The notes: generated by a model from the sequence alone, not told the origin. 64,000 nucleotides of DNA from Trichosphaerium sp. ATCC 40318 (GCA_038496445.1 JALMLS010000344.1:310001-374000), one strand, 5' to 3'. Positions 11,576-23,424 are shown, counted from the first letter of the stretch. Made by a program: numbers and translations.

Positions 11576-13051
11576 ATGAGTTTCGTAGGAAAGTTATGGC
11601 ACTGGGAAGCAGAATTGCCAGATGATGTAGTTGAATTAAAAAAGCTTGTTACAAAATACCAGAAAGAAGCGCGAGAGGTTCGCAATGAATTGGAAAGCGC
11701 CAAAGAAACATCAGAGGCTCATAAAGAAGAACTTTTATTGATTAAAAAACAAATGAAGCGTAAAAGCGGTTCAAAAACAGACGAAGACGAGTTAACAATA
11801 CGCTACGACGATTACTTGAAGCTAAAAGACAAATTTGTATCATTACGCCAATATACAACAAGAATCAAGCAAGAGAAGGAAACAATAGCCAATGTACGTA
11901 ATATAGAGCCCACTTGCAGCGTCTTTTCTAAAATCAATGCGTTAACGACTCACAGATCGCTTTTAACAAAAAGTAGGAATTCAATGCTCAAATGGAGCTC
12001 TACCAAGAGAAAAACACAACGCTGAAAAGACACATCAAAAAATTAAAGTCGATTATGGCAAAGGTAAAAGAAGAAAATTACACACTTCGTGCGGAGATTC
12101 CTTCTTCTTCTCAAGAGACTGGCCATCATGGAGGTAATGAGCCTCAGTATGATATTGCAGTTACAGAGGAACTTGCTAAAGAGAATATGAAGCTTCAGAG
12201 ACAACACCAAATAGATGATGAAGCGTTAACACAAATACAAGAAGAATTAAAAGGTAACGAAAAAAATCACGTGACAATTTTTCTTTTGAAAATTTTTTTG
12301 TTCTATGAGCTTTAGGCTTAAATTTCTCGTAGAGTTTAGAATTGTAGAAAATGAACGCGATGAACTCAATTTAGCAAACAAGCAAGTACGCTCTTTTGTG
12401 ATTTTTTGTATTGATTGTAATGACATATTTGTTTCAGCTAATGGATGAAAATGCTGTTCTACAAGAATCACTGCATACAATGTGTCGTAAAGTTGAGAGT
12501 TTAACAGTCACATTGGACGAAACTCAAGCATTGAATACAAGTGCAAACGATGAAGTTATAGAACCAAAGGAGCAAAAGAAGCTCACAAAGGTAGAAAGAT
12601 AAAGATGCGAAATGACTTACTGCATGTAGAAAATTATTGCTCAATTCGAGTTACCTGAAGATGAAGTAGTATTCAATTGGTATACTTGTGGCACCGCTTA
12701 TGTATACCTTACAACAACATATATGTGTTACCAGTCTGTCATTCTTGGTGAAAACAGAGCAATTAGATATGACAGTATTTCATCGGTAAACAAGGTACTA
12801 ACTTAATGTTCACCTTTTTTTCTTAACTTTGAACGCAGAAACGATCTAGATTTTTACTCAACTCCATTGAGATACGACTAATAAGTGGTGAAGTTATTGT
12901 TTTAAGGGTACACCAAAAATACTTTGTAGTCTCGCTGACTTGTTTCAAGGGATTTCTTGTAAGTCAAAAAAAATTTGTAAAGAAACTCACAGAATGTACA
13001 TCTCGATCTGGAACGCGTATAGTTGTTTACACCAATGGAAAAGAATTGTAA
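11576..13051 (+). CDS. Coiled-coil protein with C-terminal GRAM-like domain
   Basis: The start is the ATG at 11576 (MSFVGKLWHWEAELP). The first three exons encode a long charged coiled coil with Glu/Lys/Leu heptads such as ELKKLVTKYQKEAREVRNEL and a second helix around 12000-12600. The last exons (about 12630-13051) switch to a beta-rich domain containing LPEDEVVFNWYTC, TAYVYLTTTYMCYQS, AIRYDSISSVNK and IEIRLISGEVIVLRG. This is the pattern of GRAM domains, which are PH-like lipid-binding modules. It ends IVVYTNGKEL-stop. Such proteins often tether membranes or organelles; that role is inferred here. Its stop lies 129 bases from the convergent kinase stop. Confidence 0.72.
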
Positions 13052-13180
13052 AAACCGAACTTTTCAAATTGTATAATAAAACAAAGCGTGTCATGCTTCC
13101 TTTTTTTCTAACACCCGCACTTGATAATGAAAACAAAGTCGAAGTATTAAAGTACAAGTATTTTTTTTATTTATGTTTTT

Positions 13181-14200
13181 TTAGTTTTTTACATCCTCTA
13201 AAAACTCAGAAGCTGATTTATGAGCCATTTTAATGAAAGGATGGTTTAGTAGATCTTTCGCAAGTGTCCCTCTAACAGAGCAACATCTTGCAAAATCGAG
13301 TACAACTTCATCGCTTGTCAGCGATACCATTGCGTTGCATACCGCTTCGTTGTTGTGCCATAAGTCGGAAACACTTTCTGGTGAGTTTTTATAGCCCTTC
13401 ACGCCATTGATTCCAAAGTCGCGTGCTGTGAGCAGTTCTACTGCGAGCTGTCCGAGTGCGAATGTATCGTCTCTAGTGGAGTATCCCTCTTGTCTAATTT
13501 TGGGATCTACAAAACCCTCTGTTCCGTGCGGTGCGTTCCATTGTGATAGCAAGTCAATATCGTGCCTTTCCATAGCCACTCCGAAGTCTGCGAGTTTAGG
13601 AGTACCACAAGGCATAATCATGACGTTTGCTGCTTTGATATCGTAATGAACAATGCCATTGTCTTGAAGGGCTGAAACGGCGTGAAGCACTCCCTTTGTA
13701 ATGAATGCTGCCGAAGCTTTTGTTAGAGGTTTTGCCATTGCCAGACTGAGTGCATCGCTTGCAGCCAGTGGTAGTATGATGGCTGGGCGCTTTGGCGATG
13801 TTTTTAGCACCTTCGCTGGTTGCATTATGTTTTCACTCTGCGTCTTGCTCTGGAGCTTAGCTTCACGTAGGAGGATCCTTTGGTGTAGTTTGACCTCAGT
13901 TTTGGGAAGGTTATCGCAAACTACTTTCATCGCCATGGTTTTTTGTGTGCGGCTGTTCGTACAAGTATAGACAATGCCACAGGCGCCTTGTCCAAGAATT
14001 TTGCTGTTGTCGATGGCGTACTTTGCTTTAGATCTCTTGCCGTTCTTCTTCTTTTTGAAGACGTCACAGAATGAGTTGAATCGCTGTTTGATTGAGTCGA
14101 GCATTGGATGAGGTGTTCGGTTCGTTTGAGTAGATGATTTATGTGTTTTTGATACTCGTGTAGTTTTTTTAAGAAAGCATGCTAATGATAGCGCATCCAC
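13181..14200 (-). CDS. Intronless divergent protein kinase
   Basis: A single uninterrupted 339-residue frame, unlike the intron-rich neighbours. Residues 60-330 form a kinase domain. The Gly loop is LGQGACGIVY, the ATP-site Lys is in MAMKVV, and the catalytic loop is IVHYDIKAANVM (HYD in place of HRD, but the catalytic Asp and Lys are kept). The metal-binding motif is LADFGVAM. The APE-like segment is replaced by GFVDPKI, followed by DDTFALGQLAVELL. All residues needed for catalysis seem present, so it is probably active. The N-terminus is basic and Ser/Thr-rich (KTTRVSKTHKSS). I cannot place it in a standard kinase family. Lack of introns suggests retroposition or transfer, which is an inference. 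Confidence 0.82.
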   Translation of the reverse strand: MDALSLACFLKKTTRVSKTHKSSTQTNRTPHPMLDSIKQRFNSFCDVFKKKKNGKRSKAKYAIDNSKILGQGACGIVYTCTNSRTQKTMAMKVVCDNLPKTEVKLHQRILLREAKLQSKTQSENIMQPAKVLKTSPKRPAIILPLAASDALSLAMAKPLTKASAAFITKGVLHAVSALQDNGIVHYDIKAANVMIMPCGTPKLADFGVAMERHDIDLLSQWNAPHGTEGFVDPKIRQEGYSTRDDTFALGQLAVELLTARDFGINGVKGYKNSPESVSDLWHNNEAVCNAMVSLTSDEVVLDFARCCSVRGTLAKDLLNHPFIKMAHKSASEFLEDVKN

Positions 14201-14960
14201 TGGGTAGTTGTATATGCTGGATCAACGCCATTAGCAGTACTTTTTGTACAGGAAGCGCCGCAATATTTAAATTTGGCGCTTTTTCTCTATCTATCTTTTT
14301 CGCCTTTACACGCACCTCCATACGCACTTGTGCATGTACGAAAGTAACTTTCGCTACGTAAATACTACAACACTTCACTATACTTAAAACAGACCTTAAA
14401 ATACCGTTTAGCTTTGTGCTGTAGTACAAGGAGTGATATGTGAGTTTTTCTCAGAGTGACAGTACATCGTACAAACGTTCTATTAATTCCAATAACTTGC
14501 CCTACGCGCAGAGAGTACATAGCGTAGTTTTTAGTCGTATTTCATTGCGTAGTGAGAATACACATTAATAGCTTTTTCAAGGAGTTTTGTAGCGTTTAAC
14601 GGGATGCACCATTGTTTCTAGACTGAATGCTTACATCGTTGTACTAAGAATCGCATAGATTAGAATTTTCGGGCAACACTTGCCAAAAAACAGAAAAGTA
14701 GAAGGTGAAATAAAAATAAAATTGATAAAAAGAAATATCGTTCGAAAACAAAATTAATCGCTTACACCCACTTTTTAGATTCTAAAACCTTTCCAATGCT
14801 GTTCTCACACTCGCAAATAACTACCACAATTGGTTTTTAACGTTTTGAAATGTGCATTATCCATTTTTTGAGTTGTACCGTAGATATTTCGGTGAAGAGT
14901 AGTTGCGATGTAGATGTAACCCACCTCCTTTTTTTCTGAAGCGAGCCATTTGATGTATGA

Positions 14961-15433
14961 AACTTGTCGATTGATCACTTGAGTTTTCGAGCATCCAACG
15001 TTACGCGGGTAAATCCATTTGAAAATTTAAAAAACCTCCAATGAAGCTTTGAAGCATCACTGACGCTACAACACGCTCTTGTTTTAAAATATAGAACCGA
15101 ATCTGGAGGTTTAAGCTTGAAAAAGTCGGTTGGTTCCATGATCACGTTTTAACAGCCGAAATTGGATCAATCGGTTCACCAGTGGACCGACGCATCATAC
15201 CTGTTACGTTTGTTAATGTTGGCGTTGTGTTGCTCCTCAAAAGTTACGTTGTGGACAATAATCAGCAGTGTTGTTCGCTGAGTGGTTAGCTACCTGTTTA
15301 CGGAATAGTAGAATAGTAGGGCACGAAACTGGTGCTAACACTTCTGTTTCCATGGCTGATCGTGCTTGGGTAACGTATGTACCTTTGTCGAACCGTCATA
15401 TCGATTACAGCGATATGTTAGTTATTACAAAGA
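14961..15433 (+). CDS. Possible unassigned exons upstream of the RhoGEF gene
   Basis: Three stretches have protein-like composition but no clear start. 14961-15043 reads NLSIDHLSFRAS and onward. 15095-15242 follows an ATATAG acceptor-like site and includes IWRFKLEKVGWFHDHV. About 15268-15433 includes MADRAWVTYVPLSNRHIDY. Joining the second and third would need an intron of only 23-26 bases, and the reading phase at the end does not fit the RhoGEF start at 15555. This may be a separate small gene, a decayed gene or chance open frames. No function is recognised. Confidence 0.25.
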
Positions 15434-15554
15434 GTACCTTCCACTCGTTTTTTTTGGTTGACTTTTACTTACTTGGCTGTTTTGGGTGCTATTACTCCAT
15501 AAAAAGGCGAAAAAATCAGTTATATTACCTTTACACACGAAGTACACCATCAAG

Positions 15555-17229
15555 ATGTCCAAGTTATTTTCTTCTCTTGCCAGCTTTACAAAGACTATCT
15601 TCGGCAGCGACAAGAAGTCCATAACCACCTCTAAAACTACAGTACGCCTTACTAAACCACTACCATCCTAGTTTTAAAACGTTTCCTGGCTTTCTAGCCC
15701 GTTTCCTAATTCCGAAACGAATGGAGTAAAATACAGACTTTTTATTTTTAGGGAATTTCATTTTTATCTAGCCTTTAGTAACGTATTTTGCTTTTACTCA
15801 CTGTTTCTTTAGACTTGTGACAACTTTACGACATTTTCTCCATCGGAGAATTCGGTGACGCCGTTAACTACTTCATTACCTAAAGTATGTTCTTACTTCT
15901 GAATTTTTTTTTGTTTGTTTTTGGCTTTATTGTCGTTGTTCAGTCACTAACTCATTCTTTTAGAAATCCAAGGTACTAAAAAGGACTGCAAAGAAACCTA
16001 GAAGGTCTCTTAGGACCCATACTTTCCCTGCAGAACCAATGGTGAAAACAGCGGAGTACAAAAAACGCTGTTTTCTTGTTGGTGAAATTCTTGCAACAGA
16101 AAAGAATTATGTAAATAATCTACGAAAACTACAAACAGTACGTCCTGATCTGAGTTTTGTGACTTTTCTCATTATCAATTTCTTTTACTCACACTTGTGT
16201 TAGGTTTCAAGACCTGCCGCTCTCATGCTTACACCTGATGAGCATGCATCTGTTTTTTGTGGGTTTGAGTCTCTCATTGATCACCACACTGCTTTCTATC
16301 GCTCTCTCAGAAGGCGTGTTGCAAAGTGGGGCCCAGAGCGAATTGCTGGTGCTTTTCTGAAAGCAGATTTTCTCTCGGAGTACATTAAGTACAATGAGAG
16401 CCACAAAACTGCGACTCAGTCATTAATTTATCTCAAACATAAATATTCGAGATTCAGAATATTAATCGATAAATTTAATGCCACAGCACAACTCGAGGAG
16501 CAACCTGATATCCTCAGTTACATTATAACACCAGTACAGCGCTTATTCAAGGTATGCAACCCATCTTTTTATAACCTCGTTTTTCTTTCTTCCTATTATA
16601 GTAGAGTTTTATTAATCTCATCTTAGTACATGCTCCTTATCAAAGAATTACTTGGAAAAACTTGTGCTCTTTCAACAGAACACAAGAAGCTTTCTCAAGC
16701 CTCTGATATGCTCAACAACATCCTTCTGGAGAGCAATGAGGGCATGAAGAGCAAGGAAGAGAAACTTGATCAACAGAATACTCTGTTGCAAGTTGCCTCT
16801 TCCATGAAAGGCACATTTCTGTATAAGAACGGACGTAGGATTATCTACAGTTCTAGTTTGAGTGCCAGAAAGAACGCACTGCAGAGACGAAAACACACCC
16901 CACATGGATTTTTATTTAATGACATATTTGTCATTGCTGAGGAGTCTCATACATCGAATGATGGTAATGAGACAAGTCAGTATAATTTCATGTGTTCGGT
17001 GGTGTTGAAAGAAGCTCTGCGTGTTAGTAAAACCAAACCTAAACAGTTTAAAATACACCTTGGCAGTTGCTCAGTCAAAGTCAATGTGCAGAAGAAAGAA
17101 GATTGTAAAAAGTGGGTTACACTCTTACAAAGAGCAATCCTTGACATCCAGGGTAATGTGTCTGCGCCATTGAGGTCTGAGAAAACATTACAAAAACCTG
17201 TACCGCAATTTACTACGGAATTGCTGTAA
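15555..17229 (+). CDS. DH-PH RhoGEF
   Basis: Dbl-homology exchange factors activate Rho-family GTPases. The protein starts MSKLFSSLASF, then passes through a Ser/Thr/Pro-rich linker of two small exons. The DH domain begins with GEILATEKNYVNNLRKLQ (CR1) and contains LMLTPDEHASVF, SLIDHHTAFYRSL and the CR3 signature ILSYIITPVQRLFKYMLLIKELL once the intron near 16551-16626 is removed. A PH domain follows from about residue 290: GTFLYKNGRR, HGFLFNDIFVIAEE, KQFKIHLGSCSV and the closing helix CKKWVTLLQRAILDI. It ends at the stop at 17229, followed directly by a TAAATAAA polyadenylation-like run. It is short for a RhoGEF and has no other recognised domain. It converges on the secreted-protein gene, with 146 bases between stops. 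Confidence 0.88.
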
Positions 17230-17375
17230 ATAAAAAAACATTAAAACAATTTTTTATTGTTACTTTGAACCAAACCGAATTTCTCATATTTTGTGCAAGT
17301 TTTTTTCAAAAAACGCTGGAACTCACGTTGCACGTTTGATGGGTAATGCCATTCGTGTTGTTTGGAACACAAGCG

Positions 17376-18705
17376 CTAGTTTTTATTAAAGTATATGTCA
17401 ACAGATTCTGGGCCATTAACAACAGCCAGCTCATGGCATTTTGGGTTAGGTGACTTGTGTGTAACCCAGGTAGGTGTCACTTGCTAAGGAAGCTTGAGAA
17501 TCCAGTATGAACCGTAAACAAAAGTAGTTTTTTAAGTAGATTGTTGGCTTTGGAATTGTCGAACGTACCTTTCCGGCAGAGAATAACTGAAGCTTTGTAA
17601 ACTTTGTTACTGTGGTAGGTTCATAACTACAATCTTCACATCCATAGCATTCCAAAGTGTTGTATGCCCTTGATTTTATTATTAAAGAGACAAAACCACA
17701 GGAATGACCGGTCGTACCATGGTTGTATCTTCAGTCTATCTCTTGCAATTGTAAACTCAGTGGTTTTACCAGCACTGTTAGTTGAACCAATATACCACTT
17801 ATCAGGTCCTATGACAAACAGTCAAATTGATTTGAAAAAAAACAAAAACAATTGGAAATTCTTGCATCACGTTTTCCCACAGATTTTGCGTACCGACTCG
17901 TGTCATGTTACCAAATATATTGCTACCTATAGCGGCAGGTATCATAGAAGTGGCATATACATCTCCAGAGAGCGTAACATACCTGTAACAATGTCAGTTG
18001 ATCTCTTTTTTAAACTGAAAAATAGGATAAACTTGCCAGCTCTTTACACCCCATTCACCGCTTTTGCTTCCAGGGTATTGAAGTACAGGCTGTATTATAT
18101 CAAATACAGCTGGTTCAGGGTCTACTTTAGGTATCCAATCAACGTTCTGGAGACCTGTAAAGATGTACAAGACTTCAGGTTCTTTGGCTGGAGCTTCTGG
18201 AACAGAAAAATCGCCCAAGAAAGAATCGATGCCTGTTCGCCGTTAGATATCACGTGGAGAATTAGTGTTTGACATTTCCAGTCAATTTGACGCTTAAAAA
18301 CGACGTCTGTGTACCGTCTGGGTAGTGAAATGTTGTATAAGCTAGCCAACCGTTATACTCTTCTACAGCTCGTTTTTGTACTTGTACAGCTGCTTTCCCG
18401 GTGTTACAAGGAGGTATCTGTACCGTGTTAGCGAAATTGGCGAAACGGTTTTTATTTGTACCTGCATGAACACCTGTGAGTACTCGTGTTTGATAGTAAC
18501 GACGCCAGTATCCTTATTTTCAGAAATAACAGAGCCAGAAGGTACTAAAGCAAAACTATCACGTTGACGCTTTGAAACAACTACACGTACTCTCATGATA
18601 ACATTCTTCTCTAACGTATCCAAACGGCGTTATGATATGTCCAGGTTTGGCAGCGTACGCAATCGCGAGACAAGCTAATGCCAGTAATATCACCAAGCGA
18701 TCCAT
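17376..18705 (-). CDS. Secreted protein of a widespread uncharacterised family
   Basis: A signal peptide (MDRLVILLALACLAIAYA) opens the protein from the ATG at 18705. Spliced exons then read EECYHE-IPSGSVIS, VQKRAVEEYNGWLAYT, VLYIFTGLQNVDWIP, FDIIQPVLQYPGS, SWYVTLSGDVYATSM, GSNIFGNMTRVG and AYNTLECYGCEDCSY. The C-terminus is VTPTWVTHKSPNPKCHE and ends at 17376. The order 'FTGLQN - IIQPVLQY - SWYV - GNM - TLECY' is one I recognise from hypothetical secreted proteins of fungi, bacteria and protists; it has no assigned activity known to me. Two conserved Cys pairs suggest disulfides. One intron (17983-18036) appears to use a GC donor. It is same-strand and close to the subtilase gene. Confidence 0.7.
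17983..18036 (-). other. Probable GC-AG intron
   Basis: On the minus strand the intron would start GCAAGT at 18036 and end TTACAG at 17983. Removing it gives S-W-Y-V-T, the expected family motif, in frame on both sides. The nearest GT donor (GTTTAT, 4 bases on) breaks the frame. GCAAGT is the usual consensus for GC donors. Confidence 0.55.
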
Positions 18706-18888
18706 AACTGATTTTAGATTTGAAAAACTGAGGTTCCTTACATCCAAAGCCACTTAAAGAAAAATCGATTGTCCTGTTCTCATACTGCAAGATCTTGTGA
18801 GATACAGAAGGAAATTACGTTGTAACGTGAAGTTACACGAAGAGAAAGGAACTTTTTGTTGAAACAAGTGTTTTGTTTATTAAAGGGT

Positions 18889-20408
18889 TTAGTTGCACAC
18901 AGATGCAATGAGGTTGACACCGTTGGCGTTTGTGACACAATCTTGGTTGGCTTGGCTTGTGACAGCGCTTTTGGCAGCAGTAGTGGAACTGTATGTGGAA
19001 GCTCCAACAATGACGGCGGATACACCAGCAACGTGTGGGGAGGCCATGGAAGTACCAGAGAGTGTGGAGTAAGCGGAGTCGCTTGTACCGGTAGAAGAGT
19101 AGATGCTGGTACCAGGAGCAATGATGTTAGTGCAACTACCGTAGTTGGAGAAAGTAGATCTTCTTTGGTTGATGTCAGAAGCGACAGTTGTAAAGGCACC
19201 AGTGGCGCGAGCAGGGGAGTAACTGCAAGCATCACGGTTATCGTTACCGGCAGCAACAACCATCAAGAGACCAGCGCTGTTAGCGTTGTTGACAGCATTG
19301 TCGAGAGCGGAAGAGGCACCACCACCGAGGGACATGCTGCAAGTAAAAGTCAGTAAAAAAAAAACCAACAAAAATCCAAAAAGAATATGACATACTTGGC
19401 GGTACTCTTGCAACCTCTGGAAGAACCACAGTGGACACCGTTGGATTGAGCATCGCTAGCAGCGAAGTCAACACCACCGACAACACCAGAAGTGGAACCA
19501 GATCCAGTTCTACTCAAGACCTAAAACGATGGTAAGTTGCAAGTAGTGAAGGCTTATTATTAAAATAACTCGTACCTTAACATCGACGATTGTACCACTG
19601 CGGGCAATACCGACAGTGTTACCACCAACAGTACCAGCAACGTGAGTTCCGTGACCGTTACCATCAGAGCAAGCGCTCTCACCGCTGATGAAAGAACGAC
19701 CAGCAACAGCGCGACCGCCTGAGAATTCGTTGTGGCTGCATCTTACACCAGTATCAAGAATGTAGCTGTGGGAAAGAAGATAAGAAAATTATCTAAGTAT
19801 TGTGAAAGCTGTGCGTACTTTCTTGTTCCGGCACCAGGGCTGGATGGCAAAGAGTATTGGGATGGTACTGCTCCACAAGATGTGGCAGATACACGTTGGA
19901 GACCCCATGATCTTGGTGTAGCTTGGTTGCTGTTGCAAGAAGGCATAGCGTGCATAACACCATCTTCTTCAATAAGAGCGATTGTGTGGTCCATTTGGCG
20001 AAGTTCTTCGACAGTCCTAAGAGTGTAAAGTGAGTAATTTAGTTGTCTCAAAAAAAGGGCCAACTTACTCTTTGCTCAATCTTGCGGCAAAACCGTTGAT
20101 GATGTCCCATTCGGCGGTGATTTCGTTGACTGGATCAGCTGTGAGGATTTTGTTTTTGAGTGTGGCGCCTGTACGTAGATTAGCAATGTAAAAGGATCTG
20201 TTTTACGTACGAGCACGTGAGTGACGGCTGGCAGTGCCCTCATGGAGCATGATGATGTACGAACCACGTACGACCTCTCTGTGTGTTTCGAGAGGTACCA
20301 AGGCTATAGAATACAGGTTAGCCTTTCGTAAGAAAAGTTACGCGAGTGGAAGAGCATACCCAAAGTTGTGGCGGCCAAAAGGGCTAGACAAATGAGAAGA
20401 GTATTCAT
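18889..20408 (-). CDS. Secreted proteinase K-like subtilisin (S8) with I9 propeptide
   Basis: Secreted serine endopeptidase. The signal peptide is [16 protein letters not shown]. The inhibitor I9 propeptide runs from [15 protein letters not shown] to EEDGVMHAM. The mature enzyme begins near SWGLQRVSA. The catalytic triad is intact: Asp in [14 protein letters not shown], His in [12 protein letters not shown] and Ser in [12 protein letters not shown]. The oxyanion Asn lies in VVAAGNDN. It ends IASVCN-stop at 18889. The length, about 380 residues, is usual for proteinase K-like enzymes. It has about five short introns. Its GC content is higher than its neighbours, with strongly biased codons, which suggests high expression. 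A digestive or phagolysosomal role is inferred. Confidence 0.93.
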
Positions 20409-21255
20409 TATACTTATTGAAGGAGGCTGCGATGTGTTGCGAACTGTTTGGAAGGCAGATTACAATGTTGGAAGAAAACATAAAAGAATATTCTGTACGT
20501 GCACATTTCGGGCGCTTTCACCGCCAAACATAACCATTTTGTTTGCGGGCAAGTTCTGGCTACTTTAATGTAATACGCGTTTACTAGGATTGGAGAAATT
20601 TCAATGACATGTTAAATGACTGTGATTGCGTTGACACGTATCCGCCACGTTAGTGCTACGCGTAGTAGGCGTAACCAAGCCAGAAAAAACACGTGCGGGA
20701 TATTATTTAGTCCATTTAACTACTTTGATACGTCACGTTAATCATTATCCGCTTCAACGTCAGAAACGAAAAGTAGGGTAAGGTAACAATCTTTGTTGTG
20801 GACTAAACAGCGTTTCAATAAAAAAAAAATTCGTTTGAAGTTCAAATTATTCGGAAACCATCTATATGCTAGCACAGAGCGACGTTTGAGTATTTTACAC
20901 AGTTATGATATCAGTTAAGCGAATGAGGAAATGGTGAGAGAATTTATCGCCTCAGTTTATATTATGCAGCTCATACAACGCGTATATAAGCATGATAAAA
21001 AAACACGAAAATTCGATACGAGTTTTCGTTACACTTTTTTTTTTTTGGACTAAAAAAAGACGCGAAACGTGGCACGCTGGGACAGAAATTTATGTGATTA
21101 CTTTTCGTTGCGAACTTCTTCTTTATACGTATGTACAGCGAACGCGTGGTCGAAGAAAAAAAAAAGGGAAGAAAAGTACAAGCGAGTTTTCGGCATCCAA
21201 AGAAAAACCACTGTGGTGTTACAAGCTGTTCTTTCTCACTTCACTTACGTCCTCA
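20409..21255. other. Intergenic gap, nothing assigned
   Basis: About 850 bases upstream of the subtilase start and downstream of the RabGAP stop. Open frames here (for example around 20990-21350) lack splice support, and the latter partly overlaps the RabGAP 3' exon on the other strand. I see no RNA gene. Confidence 0.5.
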
Positions 21256-23424
21256 TCAGGCGTAATCATCATCATCGTCGTCTTCATGTGCCTTACGAAT
21301 CTTGCGCTTACCTGGTTGAACGGGAGTCTTTGCGCCAAGAGACGTACGTAGTTTTGAAATCATAGATCCATTAGCCCGTTCCAAAGGGTCTAAAACATCA
21401 TAAGTACCCAAGAAGTTTACAGATACAGCATTTCAAAAAAAAGAAAAACAGAACAAGTTTTCCAGCGGATTTTTTGAAACTAGCGGAGAGAATGCTATTT
21501 TTTTGCGTACCTATCTCAGGTAGCGACCAATAAGGTAAAGAGAACTTTGGATTATCCCTCATCTCTTGCGCGAGTTGCAGCAAATGTGGAATATTAACTG
21601 TGCCTACATGTTTGGCGTATCTCTAAAGTTAAAGAAAAACAAATTAGAGTCTCACACAGAATTTTTTGCACAGCGTACTTGAAGCAACTTGAGATTTGTT
21701 GCAAAATTGCCTGCGAATAGTCTATCCCTCTGGTCACTTTCGGATGTTGTGTTAGCACATCATTATTAACAAACTAGTGATACTTACACTATCATGGCAG
21801 CACAAAAGTATAGAAAGTACTCGAATCTCGTCTTATCAGCAAAGAAAGAGTCCCATAATCGCATAACATCAGGCAATTCAAATTCTTGAGATAGTAGCAA
21901 TGTAATCCATCTAAAAGCATAAAATTGAGGGTTTAGCTTTCTCTCTGCCTACAACGAGATTTTTAGCACAATCAAGTTTCCATTGATGAAAAAAAAAACA
22001 GAGCAAAGGATAGTAAGCATCGACGCTTTCAAGGAGAGGCAGTTAGGCAGCGTGGGGTATTTTTTAGTTCATTCCAAAAACATACCAGAGTTTCTGCTAG
22101 TTGCGGATCTTTCGCTTCTAGAATATCCACCAACTTTTGTATGTTAAAAACGATACCCATATGCGTTGTATCCAATGATTTACAAAAGTTATCACGAATT
22201 TCGCTCATCAAATTTGTAAAGCAAAAAAAAGCGTCAGCTTCTGCACTTTCTACATTTCTTTGTATTAATAACAACTAGAAACACGTGACATAAAAAAAAA
22301 AGAGACCCAAATTGTTGCGTCTGAAACAAATAGTATAATTGATTTCATACCAGCCCAGTCTATCCTAGGATCATTTGCGAAGGTGTAATATATTGGCGCA
22401 ACAAGTTCATTCATTCCCTTTGTCACGTAGTTAGATCGACAAGAACAAAAATGTTGAAGAAAATGGAGCTCTGCATAGACAAGTTTTGGTTTTTTTGACT
22501 CGATAAGAAGGAGCCTACGACGTACTTGTACATATTTTATGCCAGGATTGAGCTTAGCGTATATAAATAAAATATCTTTGAGTGCTTGATAGTGCTTCTT
22601 ACTTCCCTCTAAGCATCTAGTTAATACACGAGCATTTTATGTTTCAATAAAAAAAAACCAACAAAAAACTGTTCTGAAGCCGCTTCCCATAACACATAAA
22701 CACGCGCACGTATATACACCATGCGTAAACATGCGCCAGGGTGAGATAAAAAACGTTTTGCGTCCAACAATACGAGAGTACAAAAAATAACTAAATTGCA
22801 GCCAAACAAGGTTTAATTGCTTTTTACCTGTTTCTGGGTTGAAAAAATGCAAATGAGGGAAGGTACGCATGACATCCTTTTCAATTTCATGCAGGGTTTC
22901 ATTATCCTTAAAGTACTCGTTCCATTTACTGTTTCCTCTTTGGCATAACGGCTTTAGAAACGTTTAGTGAGGAATTTACTTGAAATTGTAGAATAACGGA
23001 CGTGATCATCTTCAGTGACATCAACAGTACTCTTTGAGGCCGCGTCAACGTTTTCCTATCCCAATGTGTTAGAATGACGGACTGCTTTCCATAGTGGTAC
23101 GTGAGGATCCACTACTAGTTCTTTCTTCCACTGGCGGTATATTTGACGGCGTTTTTCGAGCTCCTCAGCCCAATGCGCGTGTTTAAGAGGTAAATAATTT
23201 AAAAGCACTTTCCAGTACAACGATCGCAATCCCGCGCGCTCAGGTATACCTAAAAGTGTTAATATAACATGACTTGTAATTTTGCACCTTGGAACGCTAG
23301 ATGATGTATAACCTCGATGTTTATTGCCTCCTTGCTTATTTCATCTTCGTAAATCTTCACTCTTTGGCCTTATTTCAGCGGAGGTTACAAAAAAGCTCAA
23401 TAAGTACCTCTCCTCATACGACAT
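21256..23424 (-). CDS. TBC1D13: TBC1D13-like Rab GTPase-activating protein
   Basis: TBC proteins switch off Rab GTPases. The ATG at 23424 gives MSYEER-VKIYEDEI, then GIPERAGLRSLYWKVLLNYLP, the entry of a TBC domain. PLCQRGNSKWNEYFKDN-x-T followed by EIEKDVMRTFPHLHFFNPETG holds the catalytic Arg finger. After removal of a roughly 110-base intron near 22400-22520, NPGIKYVQGMNELVAPIYYTF holds the Gln finger. AEADAFFCFTNLMSEIRDNF and the rest of the TBC fold follow. The C-terminus is basic then acidic (PGKRKIRKAHEDDDDDDYA). The order and wording match TBC1D13 rather than other TBC families. Both catalytic fingers are intact, so GAP activity is expected; the target Rab is not evident. Confidence 0.9.

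Noticed and set aside
18856-19356. Long Gly/Ser-rich plus-strand frame, and a Leu/Pro-rich minus frame at 18780-19259.
   Set aside because: Both are out-of-frame readings of the subtilase gene, whose catalytic motifs are unambiguous.
20992-21351. A 118-residue plus-strand frame.
   Set aside because: Its 3' part overlaps the last exon of the RabGAP and the rest is low-complexity; no family resemblance or splice signals.
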